DNA of 64,000 nt from an uncultured Porphyromonadaceae bacterium (GTDB lineage Bacteria; Bacteroidota; Bacteroidia; Bacteroidales; Muribaculaceae). The translations under genes and the position numbers were made by a program. The notes under the pieces were generated by a model that had not been told where the DNA came from, searched no databases, and worked only from the letters and a program-made list of their open reading frames with translations. How positions within the stretch are numbered: the first letter of the stretch is position 1; the number at the start of each line of letters is the position of its first letter. This document shows positions 49,006-56,728 of this stretch, one piece after another. The stretch covers positions 11,687 to 75,686 of the forward strand of contig CABUPJ010000009.1 in NCBI GenBank assembly GCA_902493335.1, read 5' to 3'.

Positions 49006-49340
49006 AACAGGCCAATATATATATCAACAATGTACTTGCCGGGATTTTAACCGAGGACGATATGGGCTATGAATTTCGATATGACTCCGATTATCTCAAA
49101 TCTGCCGGAGCATTGCCGGTAAGTCTTACCCTGCCCTTGACTGATAAACCTTATCGCGACAAAGTGCTATTTCCATTTTTTGACGGGCTTATACCAGAAG
49201 GCTGGCTTCTCGATATCGCCGAACAAAGTTGGAAAATATCAGCCCGCGACCGATTTTCTCTGCTACTCGCCTGTTGCAAGGACTGTATAGGCAATATAAG
49301 CGTCATACCGATTGAATGGAAGGAGGACGACAATGTGTAA
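49002..49340 (+). CDS. HipS-like protein (stand-alone HipA N-terminal subdomain)
   Basis: 112 residues. It matches only the N-terminal ~110 residues of HipA kinases: IYINNVLAGILTEDDMGYEF, LPVSLTLPLTDKPYRDKVLF, then PFFDGLIPEGWLLDIAEQSW and CCKDCIGNISVIP. In the described hipBST modules this small protein (HipS) is the antitoxin that neutralises the HipT kinase. The order HTH-small-kinase is the same here. The function is inferred by analogy. It overlaps both neighbours (ATGA before, ATGTGTAA after). Confidence 0.8.
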   Translation: MKQANIYINNVLAGILTEDDMGYEFRYDSDYLKSAGALPVSLTLPLTDKPYRDKVLFPFFDGLIPEGWLLDIAEQSWKISARDRFSLLLACCKDCIGNISVIPIEWKEDDNV

Positions 49341-50280
49341 GTGTCTTTATTGCTACAAGCCGTTAGCCGACGGCGAGGTCGATTACCACAAAACTTGCGC
49401 TCGCAAGATATTTGGGTCAACGTCCGTGCCAACTCTGCCATATACAAGAGATAACATCAAGGATCTTGCCCGTGAGATTGTTACAGCAAGTACCACTGTC
49501 ACAGGTGTGCAGGCTAAACTATCGCTCGATATCGCCCGTGGCAACGGAGGAGAACCGCAACGATTCACCATCGTGGGATTATGGGGTAGATACATACTGA
49601 AACCTCAGACCGACCGCTTTGCCAATCTTCCTGAGAACGAAGATTTGACAATGCACATGGCCGAAGCCGCCGGCATAAAGACCGTACCACACTCGCTTAT
49701 AAGGTTTGCCGACGGTGAATTATGCTATATTACCCGCCGCATAGACCGCACAAAGGCAGGCGAAAAGATTGCGATGGAAGATATGTGTCAACTCTCCGAG
49801 CGACTTACTGAAGACAAATACAAAGGCTCATACGAGCGCATCACCAAACTTATTCGTCAATATTCATCCGCGCCGCTTCTTGATATTGTCAATTTTTGGG
49901 AAGTCGTAGTATTCTCATGGCTTACGGGTAATGCCGATATGCACTTAAAAAACTTCTCACTATTCCGACCCGGTGAAAATTATATGCTGACACCTGCATA
50001 TGATCTTTTGTCAACTGCTCTCGCAATGCCCGAAGACGAGGAAGAGCTGGCCCTTACCCTGAACGGCAAGAAAAAACATATCAAATACGAAGACTTTGAA
50101 AAAGCAATGCTCGATAGTGGCATGGATGACAAAGCGATTGCTAATATTTTCAATCGCTTTGTCAAGGCCATTCCCAAATGGCATAAACTCATAGACGAAT
50201 CTTTCCTGCCGACTGATTTTAAAGATGCCTATCATAGCAAAATAGATACGATGGCAAAGAGGGTTTTAATCTCAGAGTAA
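49333..50280 (+). CDS. HipT/HipA-like serine/threonine kinase toxin with N-terminal zinc-finger-like motif
   Basis: 315 residues. HipA C-terminal kinase fold: nucleotide-loop region STTVTGVQAKLSLDIA, lysine in WGRYILKPQ, catalytic loop WLTGNADMHLKNFSLF, metal-binding Asp in TPAYDLLSTALA. HipA/HipT kinases phosphorylate aminoacyl-tRNA synthetases (GltX or TrpS) and stop growth; the target here is unknown. The first 25 residues, CKCLYCYKPLADGEVDYHKT followed by C, hold a CxxC...HxxC motif not found in E. coli HipA; this is probably a zinc site. The ATG at 49333 overlaps the small gene's end by eight bases. Confidence 0.88.
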   Translation: MCKCLYCYKPLADGEVDYHKTCARKIFGSTSVPTLPYTRDNIKDLAREIVTASTTVTGVQAKLSLDIARGNGGEPQRFTIVGLWGRYILKPQTDRFANLPENEDLTMHMAEAAGIKTVPHSLIRFADGELCYITRRIDRTKAGEKIAMEDMCQLSERLTEDKYKGSYERITKLIRQYSSAPLLDIVNFWEVVVFSWLTGNADMHLKNFSLFRPGENYMLTPAYDLLSTALAMPEDEEELALTLNGKKKHIKYEDFEKAMLDSGMDDKAIANIFNRFVKAIPKWHKLIDESFLPTDFKDAYHSKIDTMAKRVLISE

Positions 50281-50294
50281 ATGTTACGTAAATT

Positions 50295-50963
50295 ATGAAT
50301 AACGGTATGGCAGTGATATCCCCCCAAATCATCGACTATGTCGAGCGAGAGATTATTCCCCGATATGCATCGTTCGACAAGGCGCATCGGGAGGAGCATG
50401 TACGCATGGTGATTGAACAAAGCCTGAAGTTGATCGAGCATGAGCCGTCGATGAACGCCGACATGGTTTATGTCATAGCGGCTTTTCACGACCTCGGGCT
50501 TATCAACGGTCGCGAGAACCACCATAAGGACTCACGAAAAATACTTGAGTCAGACGAGTTTATCGCAGTCTGTTTCTCGCCCGAGCAGATTCGGATTATG
50601 GGTGAGGCCGTTGAAGACCACAGGGCATCCAACGGGCACAAGCCCCGCAATGAATATGGTCTTATTGTGGCCGAGGCCGACCGTTTCATCGAACCCGAAA
50701 CGATAATCCGCCGGACTATCCAGTATGGTCTGGCCAATTATCCCCATCTCGACAAAGCCGGACATTATCAGCGCACCATCAATCACCTCAACGAAAAATA
50801 CGGCCCTGACGGCTACCTCAAAGTCTGGATTCCATGGAGCGACAACGCCGTGAATCTCAAAAAGCTCCACGCCTTTTTGGCCGACCAACCCCGCCTTGAC
50901 ACAATCTTCAACCGCGTCTTCGGCGAAGAAACCCATCAGGATAATAACGACACAAAAGAATAA
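50295..50963 (+). CDS. HD-domain phosphohydrolase
   Basis: 222 residues. The HD signature is HREEHVRMVIEQSLKLIEH (first His), then VIAAFHDLGLINGRENHHKD (HD pair and further His), then EAVEDHRASNGHKPRNEYGL and VAEADRFIE. The family acts on nucleotides or phosphoesters; no substrate can be assigned. Start at Met1 or Met5. It lies 14 bases after the kinase toxin gene, on the same strand and inside the palindrome-bounded island, but its codon use looks more like the core genome. Confidence 0.85.
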   Translation: MNNGMAVISPQIIDYVEREIIPRYASFDKAHREEHVRMVIEQSLKLIEHEPSMNADMVYVIAAFHDLGLINGRENHHKDSRKILESDEFIAVCFSPEQIRIMGEAVEDHRASNGHKPRNEYGLIVAEADRFIEPETIIRRTIQYGLANYPHLDKAGHYQRTINHLNEKYGPDGYLKVWIPWSDNAVNLKKLHAFLADQPRLDTIFNRVFGEETHQDNNDTKE

Positions 50964-50997
50964 ATTATCAACAATCTGCTGTAATTCAACCCAAATC

Positions 50998-51028
50998 TTG
51001 CACAATTTAAACTTAATCATTATTTTTG
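50998..51028 (+). promoter_or_regulatory. Promoter of the DUF234-type ATPase (TTG-N20-TATTTTTG)
   Basis: TTG at 50998-51000, 20 bases, TATTTTTG at 51021-51028. The last G is also the first base of the 29-bp palindrome, which therefore covers the transcription start. Confidence 0.8.
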
Positions 51029-51056
51029 CAACAGCGGTTACTGTAACAGCCGTTGC
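51028..51056. repeat. 29-bp palindrome, copy 2, over the ATPase transcription start
   Basis: GCAACAGCGGTTAC, centre T, GTAACAGCCGTTGC; arms match at 12 of 14 positions. It ends six bases before the ATPase start codon. Position suits an operator controlling that gene. Confidence 0.7.
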
Positions 51057-51062
51057 ATTAAT

Positions 51063-52376
51063 ATGAAATTCTACGACAGAGAAATAGAGACCGAGACGTT
51101 GCGGCGTATTGAAACGACATCACACGAATACGCACAAATGACTGTAATAACGGGCCGCAGGCGTATCGGCAAAACAACACTCATCAAACATGCCTACAAT
51201 GGAAATACGATGATTTATTTCTTCGTAGCGCGCAAAAGCGAAGCTCTGCTATGTCAGGAACTGGCAGATACCATTCGCGATGGGCTCGGAGAGGTCATCG
51301 GTGACTTTACAAGCATGGCACGGCTGTTCACAGCCATAATGCAAATCGCGAAGCGACGCAATTTCACACTCGTGTTCGATGAGTTCCAGAACTTCAAGTA
51401 TGTCAATGAATCGTTTTTCAGCGAAATGCAAAACATCTGGGACAGCAATAAGGACGATGCCCGTATCAATCTTATTCTCTGTGGTTCATTATATTCGATG
51501 ATGACGAAGATTTTTGATGACCGCAAAGAACCTCTCTACGGACGTGCCACCTCACGCATACGTCTTCGTGAGTTTCCACTATCTACACTTAAGGAAATAA
51601 TGCAAGACAACAATCCCGATTATACACCTGACGATCTCCTCACCATGTATATGATTACCGGCGGTGTTGCAAAATATGTCGAACAACTCTATATGCAAAA
51701 AGCCTTTACCAAAGAACAGATTATAGAGTCAGTACTATCCTTAGGTTCATATTTCATCGACGAAGGTAAGGAATTGCTGTCCGATGAATTTGGTAAAGAT
51801 TACGGTAATTATTTCTCTATTCTATCGGCTCTCGCGGGAGGGTTCAATAAGCGTGGTGAGATCAAATCATATACAGGGGTGGAGGCCGGCGGCTATCTCG
51901 ATAAGCTCGAAAACACATACGACATCGTATATCGCTACCGCCCGTACCTCGCAAGCGAGAACAGCCGCAATGTAAAATACGGAATCAAAGACAACTTTCT
52001 CAATTTATGGTTTCGTTTTATTTATAAATACAGAAGCGCCGTCGAGATTGGCAATCTGTCTTATGTGCGCGAGAAAGTGATGGCCGACTATTCTACGTTC
52101 TCGGGATGGATATTGGAGCGCTATTTCAGACAGATGTATCGCGAGACAGGACTATACAATCTTGTCACTAATTATTGGGAAAAGGACGGTAGCAATGAGA
52201 TTGACCTGATTGCCGTAAACGACGCCGACCACGAGATTGTGATAGGCGAAGTAAAGCGCAACTCACGACGCATCGACCTGCATAAACTGAAAGAAAAATC
52301 CGGCCACATCGTAGCACAACGCAAAGGATGGCATATAGAGTACGCAGCCCTCTCTCTTGACGATATGGACCGCTAA
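51063..52376 (+). CDS. ATPase_2/DUF234-family ATPase with nuclease-like C-terminus
   Basis: 437 residues. The opening FYDREIETETLRRIE and Walker A TVITGRRRIGKTTLIKHAYN are typical of the archaeal-type ATPases; Walker B is FTLVFDEFQNFKYV; a sensor segment LILCGSLYSMMTKIF follows. The middle is a winged-helix part. The C-terminal DUF234 part contains GSNEIDLIAVNDADHEIVIG followed by EVKR, i.e. the acidic-x-ExK spacing of PD-(D/E)xK nucleases. Function unknown; these genes are multicopy and mobile in gut Bacteroidales. The promoter is overlaid by a palindrome. Confidence 0.88.
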   Translation: MKFYDREIETETLRRIETTSHEYAQMTVITGRRRIGKTTLIKHAYNGNTMIYFFVARKSEALLCQELADTIRDGLGEVIGDFTSMARLFTAIMQIAKRRNFTLVFDEFQNFKYVNESFFSEMQNIWDSNKDDARINLILCGSLYSMMTKIFDDRKEPLYGRATSRIRLREFPLSTLKEIMQDNNPDYTPDDLLTMYMITGGVAKYVEQLYMQKAFTKEQIIESVLSLGSYFIDEGKELLSDEFGKDYGNYFSILSALAGGFNKRGEIKSYTGVEAGGYLDKLENTYDIVYRYRPYLASENSRNVKYGIKDNFLNLWFRFIYKYRSAVEIGNLSYVREKVMADYSTFSGWILERYFRQMYRETGLYNLVTNYWEKDGSNEIDLIAVNDADHEIVIGEVKRNSRRIDLHKLKEKSGHIVAQRKGWHIEYAALSLDDMDR

Positions 52377-52386
52377 GTCATTCGCC

Positions 52387-52863
52387 CTACCCCTTCAACC
52401 TCTTTATCGCCTCGGCGATGAGGGCGGGTTCGAAGCCGCGCGAGGCGGCGAAGCGGAAGATCTTAGTACGGCCCTCGTAGCTGTCGGCGTCGGCGAGCTG
52501 CCGGCTCTTGGCCGCGATGAGTGCGTCGAGGGTCTCGATATAGCTGTCTTCATCTATCGTCGCCAGAGCCTCTGCTATCATATCGCGGCTAATGCCTTTC
52601 TGACGCAGCGCCATAGCTATTTTAAACCTGCCCCAGCGCGCGAAGATGGCTTTATCTCTGACAAAAGCGCGCCCGAAACGGCTGTCATCGATAAACCTCC
52701 GCTCGACAAGACGCCCGACTATCTTTCGTGCATCCTCGGACGGCACAAGCCAGCGGCGCAGTTTCTCGTATGCCTCGTGGCTACAGATTTCCTTGGCCGC
52801 GCATTGCGTCTCGAGGCGCATCAGCGCCTTTTCGGCCGACAGAGGTTTCTTAGCTATTACCAT
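52387..52863 (-). CDS. recX: Regulatory protein RecX
   Basis: 158 residues. Three-helix repeats typical of RecX: ALMRLETQCAAKEICSHEAY with EKLRRW, then IVGRLVERRFIDDSRFGRAF and VRDKAIFARWGRFKIAMALR with QKGISRDMIAEAL. RecX limits RecA filament growth. Here it is not beside recA but ends the nonulosonate-obgE-prmC-recX run, two bases after prmC. Confidence 0.9.
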   Translation of the reverse strand: MVIAKKPLSAEKALMRLETQCAAKEICSHEAYEKLRRWLVPSEDARKIVGRLVERRFIDDSRFGRAFVRDKAIFARWGRFKIAMALRQKGISRDMIAEALATIDEDSYIETLDALIAAKSRQLADADSYEGRTKIFRFAASRGFEPALIAEAIKRLKG

Positions 52864-52865
52864 AA

Positions 52866-53723
52866 TCAGAACGACGCCGCGCAGAAGCGGTAATTGCCTT
52901 TATAGTCTCGCGTCACGACAACATCGCCGAAGCCGAGAGCGGCGAGCATGGTTCTCAGCTGCGAGACATATAGTGGATTTATCTCAAAATAAAGTCGTCC
53001 CGACGGTTTAAGAGCCTTGACCGCGTAGGCCGCCACCGCCCGATAGAATCGCAGCGGGTCATCGTCGGGCACAAACAACGCCTGCGAAGGCTCATAGTCA
53101 AGCACCCGCGCCTCCATCTCCTTCCGTTCCATATCACAGATATATGGCGGATTGCTGACTATTATATCGTAGACAGGCGATGACGGAGCCTTCAGCGCGA
53201 GCATGTCCTCATGCATGAAATTGACTTTAACGCCCATATCGGCCGCATTCTCGCGGGCAATGGCGAGAGCGTCGTCGCTGATATCAATGGCGTCGACCGT
53301 CGGGAATCTGAGATTGCGTGCGAGCGCGATTGCGATACAGCCGCTGCCCGTGCCGCAGTCGAGTACGCGCAGATCGCTGCGGCCGTCGGCATCGGCGACG
53401 ATTTCATCGACAAGCCCGGCAGTCTCGGGCCGGGGTATGAGCACGGCCGGGGTGACTTTGAAGTCGAGGCCGTAGAACCGCGCCCGCCCGATGACATACT
53501 GCAGCGGCTCGCCGCCGGCAAAACGCCTGACGATGTCGTCTACGTGTGCGACGGTGAAGTCTTCGAGCGTGCGGTCGCCCGAGGTGACGCGTTTTACCTT
53601 GTCATAGCCAAGCACATCCTCGAAAATAATGTCGGCTGCCGACCGAGCCTCGTCTGCGCCGACCGAGGGCGTCATTTCCGCTATGATGCCGCGATAAAGC
53701 GAGTCGACCGTGGCTCCCATCAT
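52866..53723 (-). CDS. prmC: Release-factor glutamine methyltransferase PrmC
   Basis: 285 residues. PrmC methylates the Gln of the GGQ motif in RF1/RF2 using SAM. Motifs: an N-terminal helical domain, VLDCGTGSGCIAIALA (SAM-binding), and the active-site NPPY in IIVSNPPYICDMERKEMEAR. Start ATGATG at 53723; the first ATG overlaps the obgE stop (ATGA). Confidence 0.94.
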   Translation of the reverse strand: MMGATVDSLYRGIIAEMTPSVGADEARSAADIIFEDVLGYDKVKRVTSGDRTLEDFTVAHVDDIVRRFAGGEPLQYVIGRARFYGLDFKVTPAVLIPRPETAGLVDEIVADADGRSDLRVLDCGTGSGCIAIALARNLRFPTVDAIDISDDALAIARENAADMGVKVNFMHEDMLALKAPSSPVYDIIVSNPPYICDMERKEMEARVLDYEPSQALFVPDDDPLRFYRAVAAYAVKALKPSGRLYFEINPLYVSQLRTMLAALGFGDVVVTRDYKGNYRFCAASF

Positions 53724-54934
53724 TTTTCAGAATCGTCTGATTCTTCGGGCTCTATATCCTCATCCCAGTCATATTCCTCGTCCCATTCGTCGGGATTGAT
53801 CGTGCGCAGATCCTCACCTTCGAAATCTTCATCCTCATCAAGAACCGGAACATTCTCGAAGATGAATTCATCCTCCTCGCGCACGCGGTGATGGCCGTCG
53901 AGCGGACGGTGGACGATGTCGGGTGTCGCCATGCGGTTGCTCTCGTCTGTGATGGCGCGCCATAGCGTGTCTTTGAGCTCGGTCAGGCCGTAGCCCGTCA
54001 CAGCCGAAATAAAGACGTGCGGCACGTCGGCCGGAAGAGTCTTCTTGATTTCCTCCATCAGTTCGTCGTCGAGCATATCGCTCTTCGAGATGGCGAGTAT
54101 GCGGTGTTTGTCCATCAGCTGGGGGTTGAACTGCTCGAGCTCGTTGAGAAGCACCTCATACTGGGCCGTTATATCATCGGCATCCGCCGGAACCATGAAC
54201 AGCAGCACTGCGTTGCGCTCGATATGGCGCAGGAATCTGAGACCGAGTCCACGGCCCTCGCTGGCACCCTCTATGATACCCGGAATGTCGGCCATGACAA
54301 ACGAACGGTTGTCGCGGTAGCTGACGATGCCGAGCTGCGGCTCCATGGTCGTGAAAGGATAGTCGGCGATTTTGGGGCGCGCGGCCGACAGAGCCGACAG
54401 CAGTGTCGATTTGCCGGCGTTGGGAAAGCCCACAAGACCGACGTCGGCGAGCATTTTCAGCTCGAGTATTATACTGCGTTCGATAGCAGGCTCGCCGGGC
54501 TGCGCATAACGCGGCGTACGGTTTGTCGCACTCTTGAAATGCCAGTTGCCGAGACCTCCGCGACCGCCTTTGAGCAGATTGACCTCCTCGCCGTCATATT
54601 TCACCTCGCAGAGATATTCGCCCGTCTCGGCATCGAAGACGACAGTGCCGCAAGGCACTTCGACGATGACGTCCTCGCCGTCCTTGCCGAAACTGCGTCC
54701 GCCCGAACCGCTCTGACCGTTGCCGGCAAAGATATGGCGGCGGTATTTGAGCGGCAGCAGCGTCCACATATTCTTATTGCCTCTGAGGATGATATGACCG
54801 CCTCGGCCGCCGTCGCCGCCGTCGGGTCCTCCCTTGGGAACGTATTTCGCACGATAGAAATGACGCGAGCCCGCGCCGCCTTTGCCCGAGCGGCAAAGTA
54901 TCTTCACATAGTCTATGAAATTTGATTCTGCCAT
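53720..54934 (-). CDS. obgE: GTPase ObgE/CgtA
   Basis: 404 residues. The glycine-rich Obg fold occupies the first ~155 residues (FYRAKYVPKGGPDGGDGGRG; GQSGSGGRSFGKDGED). The G domain has GLVGFPNAGKSTLL (G1), DYPFTTMEPQLG, MADIPGIIEGASEGRGLG (G3) and ISKSD (G4). The C-terminal tail (~60 residues) is very acidic (EDEDFEGEDLRTINP; EEYDWDEDIEPEES). It acts in 50S ribosome maturation and stress signalling. It sits five bases after the CBS-nucleotidyltransferase gene. Confidence 0.96.
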   Translation of the reverse strand: MAESNFIDYVKILCRSGKGGAGSRHFYRAKYVPKGGPDGGDGGRGGHIILRGNKNMWTLLPLKYRRHIFAGNGQSGSGGRSFGKDGEDVIVEVPCGTVVFDAETGEYLCEVKYDGEEVNLLKGGRGGLGNWHFKSATNRTPRYAQPGEPAIERSIILELKMLADVGLVGFPNAGKSTLLSALSAARPKIADYPFTTMEPQLGIVSYRDNRSFVMADIPGIIEGASEGRGLGLRFLRHIERNAVLLFMVPADADDITAQYEVLLNELEQFNPQLMDKHRILAISKSDMLDDELMEEIKKTLPADVPHVFISAVTGYGLTELKDTLWRAITDESNRMATPDIVHRPLDGHHRVREEDEFIFENVPVLDEDEDFEGEDLRTINPDEWDEEYDWDEDIEPEESDDSEK

Positions 54935-54939
54935 ATGCT

Positions 54940-56028
54940 TTATTTGTTTTTAATCGGACTGCTCATGGCCCGGTGGTGACGCATGAGCTCGCCGGCATGT
55001 TTGAAATCGACGGGCGAACCGACGTCTATCCATGTGCCGTTGATCGGGAAATAGGTGACGCGGCGCCCCGATGCTATAGCGTTCTCGATGAAATCGGTCG
55101 CATCGATGCGTATATTTTTTTCGAGTGTGTCAAGCAGGCGGTTTGAGAAAATATAGATGCCCGCGTTGGCATAATATGAGTAGGACGGCTTCTCGCAGAG
55201 GCCGGTGACCTCGCTGCCCTCGGTCGTCAAGATGGCATAGGGCACCGAAATCTGATATGGCACGACGGCTATGGTGACGTCGGCATTCTCGGCCTTGTGT
55301 TTGAGATAGAGATCCTCGAACGAGAGTGTCGTCAGCAGATCTGAGTTCATCACCAGGGTGTCGCCGTCAGGGTCGCGGTCGATGAGCGACAGGGCGCCGA
55401 CAGTGCCGAGAGGCATGCTTTCCTCGACGCACCTGACCGACACCCCGGCGACAGGCTTCGCGAAGTGTTCGGCGATTTTGTCGGCGAGATAGCGCGTCGT
55501 CACGGTGATGTCGCTGATGCCGCAGCGAGCCAGGGCCTCTATGTTGTAGTCTATGATGGCCTTGCCGTCGATTTCGAGCAGAGGTTTGGGCACCGTCAGC
55601 GTCATCGGACGCAGGCGCTCGCCCTTGCCCCCGGCCATCAGTACGGCACTCAGCGGCAGGCGGGTATATGTCTCGTTGAGATTGATTATGCCGACGACAT
55701 GTCCGTCGCTGTCCAACTCCGGCAGCAGCGTTATGCCGGTTTCCCGACAACGGCGCATCAGCTCGACCTCGTCGTGCGGCGCGTCGCCTCTGAGCGCCTT
55801 GAACGCCGTGTGACAGGCCTGCGCGACCTCGTCGTCGAGTGACATCCCGGCAGTCAGCGCGCGGCGTATGTCGCCGTCGGTCAGAGTGCCGGTGACGCGG
55901 CGGTCGTCGTCGACGGCAAAAAGGGTCATCTCGCGTCCCGGCAGTCCGTTGAGCTTCCGCAGGGCGTCGAGCAATGTGGCTTTTTGACTTATCAGATGTC
56001 GGTCCATATATTTAAAACATTCAGTCAT
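54940..56028 (-). CDS. CBS-domain sugar nucleotidyltransferase (PtmE/LegE-like)
   Basis: About 362 residues. The N-terminal ~120 residues hold two CBS motifs (FAVDDDRRVTGTLTDGDIRR; LLPELDSDGHVVGIINLNE). A nucleotidyltransferase domain follows (LSAVLMAGGKGERLRPMTLT, then VPKPLLEIDGKAIIDYNIEA). This domain order is that of PtmE/LegE, which makes GDP-glucosamine for the legionaminic acid pathway. The start at 56028 overlaps neuA by eight bases; an ATG at 56007 is an alternative. Neighbours neuA and neuC support the pathway assignment. Confidence 0.82.
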   Translation of the reverse strand: MTECFKYMDRHLISQKATLLDALRKLNGLPGREMTLFAVDDDRRVTGTLTDGDIRRALTAGMSLDDEVAQACHTAFKALRGDAPHDEVELMRRCRETGITLLPELDSDGHVVGIINLNETYTRLPLSAVLMAGGKGERLRPMTLTVPKPLLEIDGKAIIDYNIEALARCGISDITVTTRYLADKIAEHFAKPVAGVSVRCVEESMPLGTVGALSLIDRDPDGDTLVMNSDLLTTLSFEDLYLKHKAENADVTIAVVPYQISVPYAILTTEGSEVTGLCEKPSYSYYANAGIYIFSNRLLDTLEKNIRIDATDFIENAIASGRRVTYFPINGTWIDVGSPVDFKHAGELMRHHRAMSSPIKNK

Positions 56029-56728
56029 TGTTAATGTTTGCATCCAACAGCGCTTCGGCCACAAGCCAGTCTGTCGGCGTGTCGAGGTCTATGCTGCGGC
56101 TGCGGGGCATCACAAAGGGCACGCGCCGCTTGAATGCCCCCAGCGGCATCTCTCTTATCGAGCGCGGATTGATGACATAGACCGCGCCGTTATATTCCCA
56201 CGCCTTCGGCGCGTCCTGACGGCGCGTTATCAGTCCGTCGCCTTTCGAGACATGGAGATAGCCGTCGCCATCGGTCTCGAAGCAGTTGTAATAGGGGTTC
56301 GACGCGGCCTCGGTTACGCTGACGACCATGTCGAGACTGTTGTCGTAGAGGGCGGCCGCTCCGCTGATATCATCGGCAGTCCTGAATGGCGACGTCGGCT
56401 GAAGCAGCACGACGGCCTCATAGTCAATGCCCCGTCGGTCAGCCCAGTCCATCACGTCGAGTATCACCTCCCTGCTGCCGACGGTGTCGCCGCCGAGAGC
56501 CGCGGGACGCATATAGTCGGTCGCGAGGCCACAGTCACGGGCCACGGCGGCGATGCGTCCGTCGTCGGTCGAAACGATTATCCTGCTGTCGGGAGCGCCG
56601 GCGCCTCGCGCGGCCTCGATGGCATATGCGATCAGCGGCTTGCCTCCGAGCGGTTTGATATTTTTACCCGGTATGCCTTTGCTGCCACCGCGGGCAGGGA
56701 TTATATATAGCGCTTTATCTTTGTTCAT
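56021..56728 (-). CDS. CMP-nonulosonate cytidylyltransferase (NeuA/LegF/PtmB-like)
   Basis: 235 residues. The CTP-binding loop is YIIPARGGSKGIPGKNIKPL; then APDSRIIVSTDDGRIAAVA, LLQPTSPFRTADDISGAA and the C-terminal RSRSIDLDTPTDWLVAEALL. The enzyme activates a nine-carbon sugar (sialic, legionaminic or pseudaminic acid) as the CMP form. PtmE and a hydrolysing epimerase next door make legionaminic acid the likeliest. The ATG overlaps the epimerase stop by four bases. Confidence 0.88.
   Translation of the reverse strand: MNKDKALYIIPARGGSKGIPGKNIKPLGGKPLIAYAIEAARGAGAPDSRIIVSTDDGRIAAVARDCGLATDYMRPAALGGDTVGSREVILDVMDWADRRGIDYEAVVLLQPTSPFRTADDISGAAALYDNSLDMVVSVTEAASNPYYNCFETDGDGYLHVSKGDGLITRRQDAPKAWEYNGAVYVINPRSIREMPLGAFKRRVPFVMPRSRSIDLDTPTDWLVAEALLDANINND

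Noticed and set aside
53720..53900. Acidic tail of ObgE as a separate domain or fusion
   Set aside because: Variable acidic C-termini are normal in this GTPase family.
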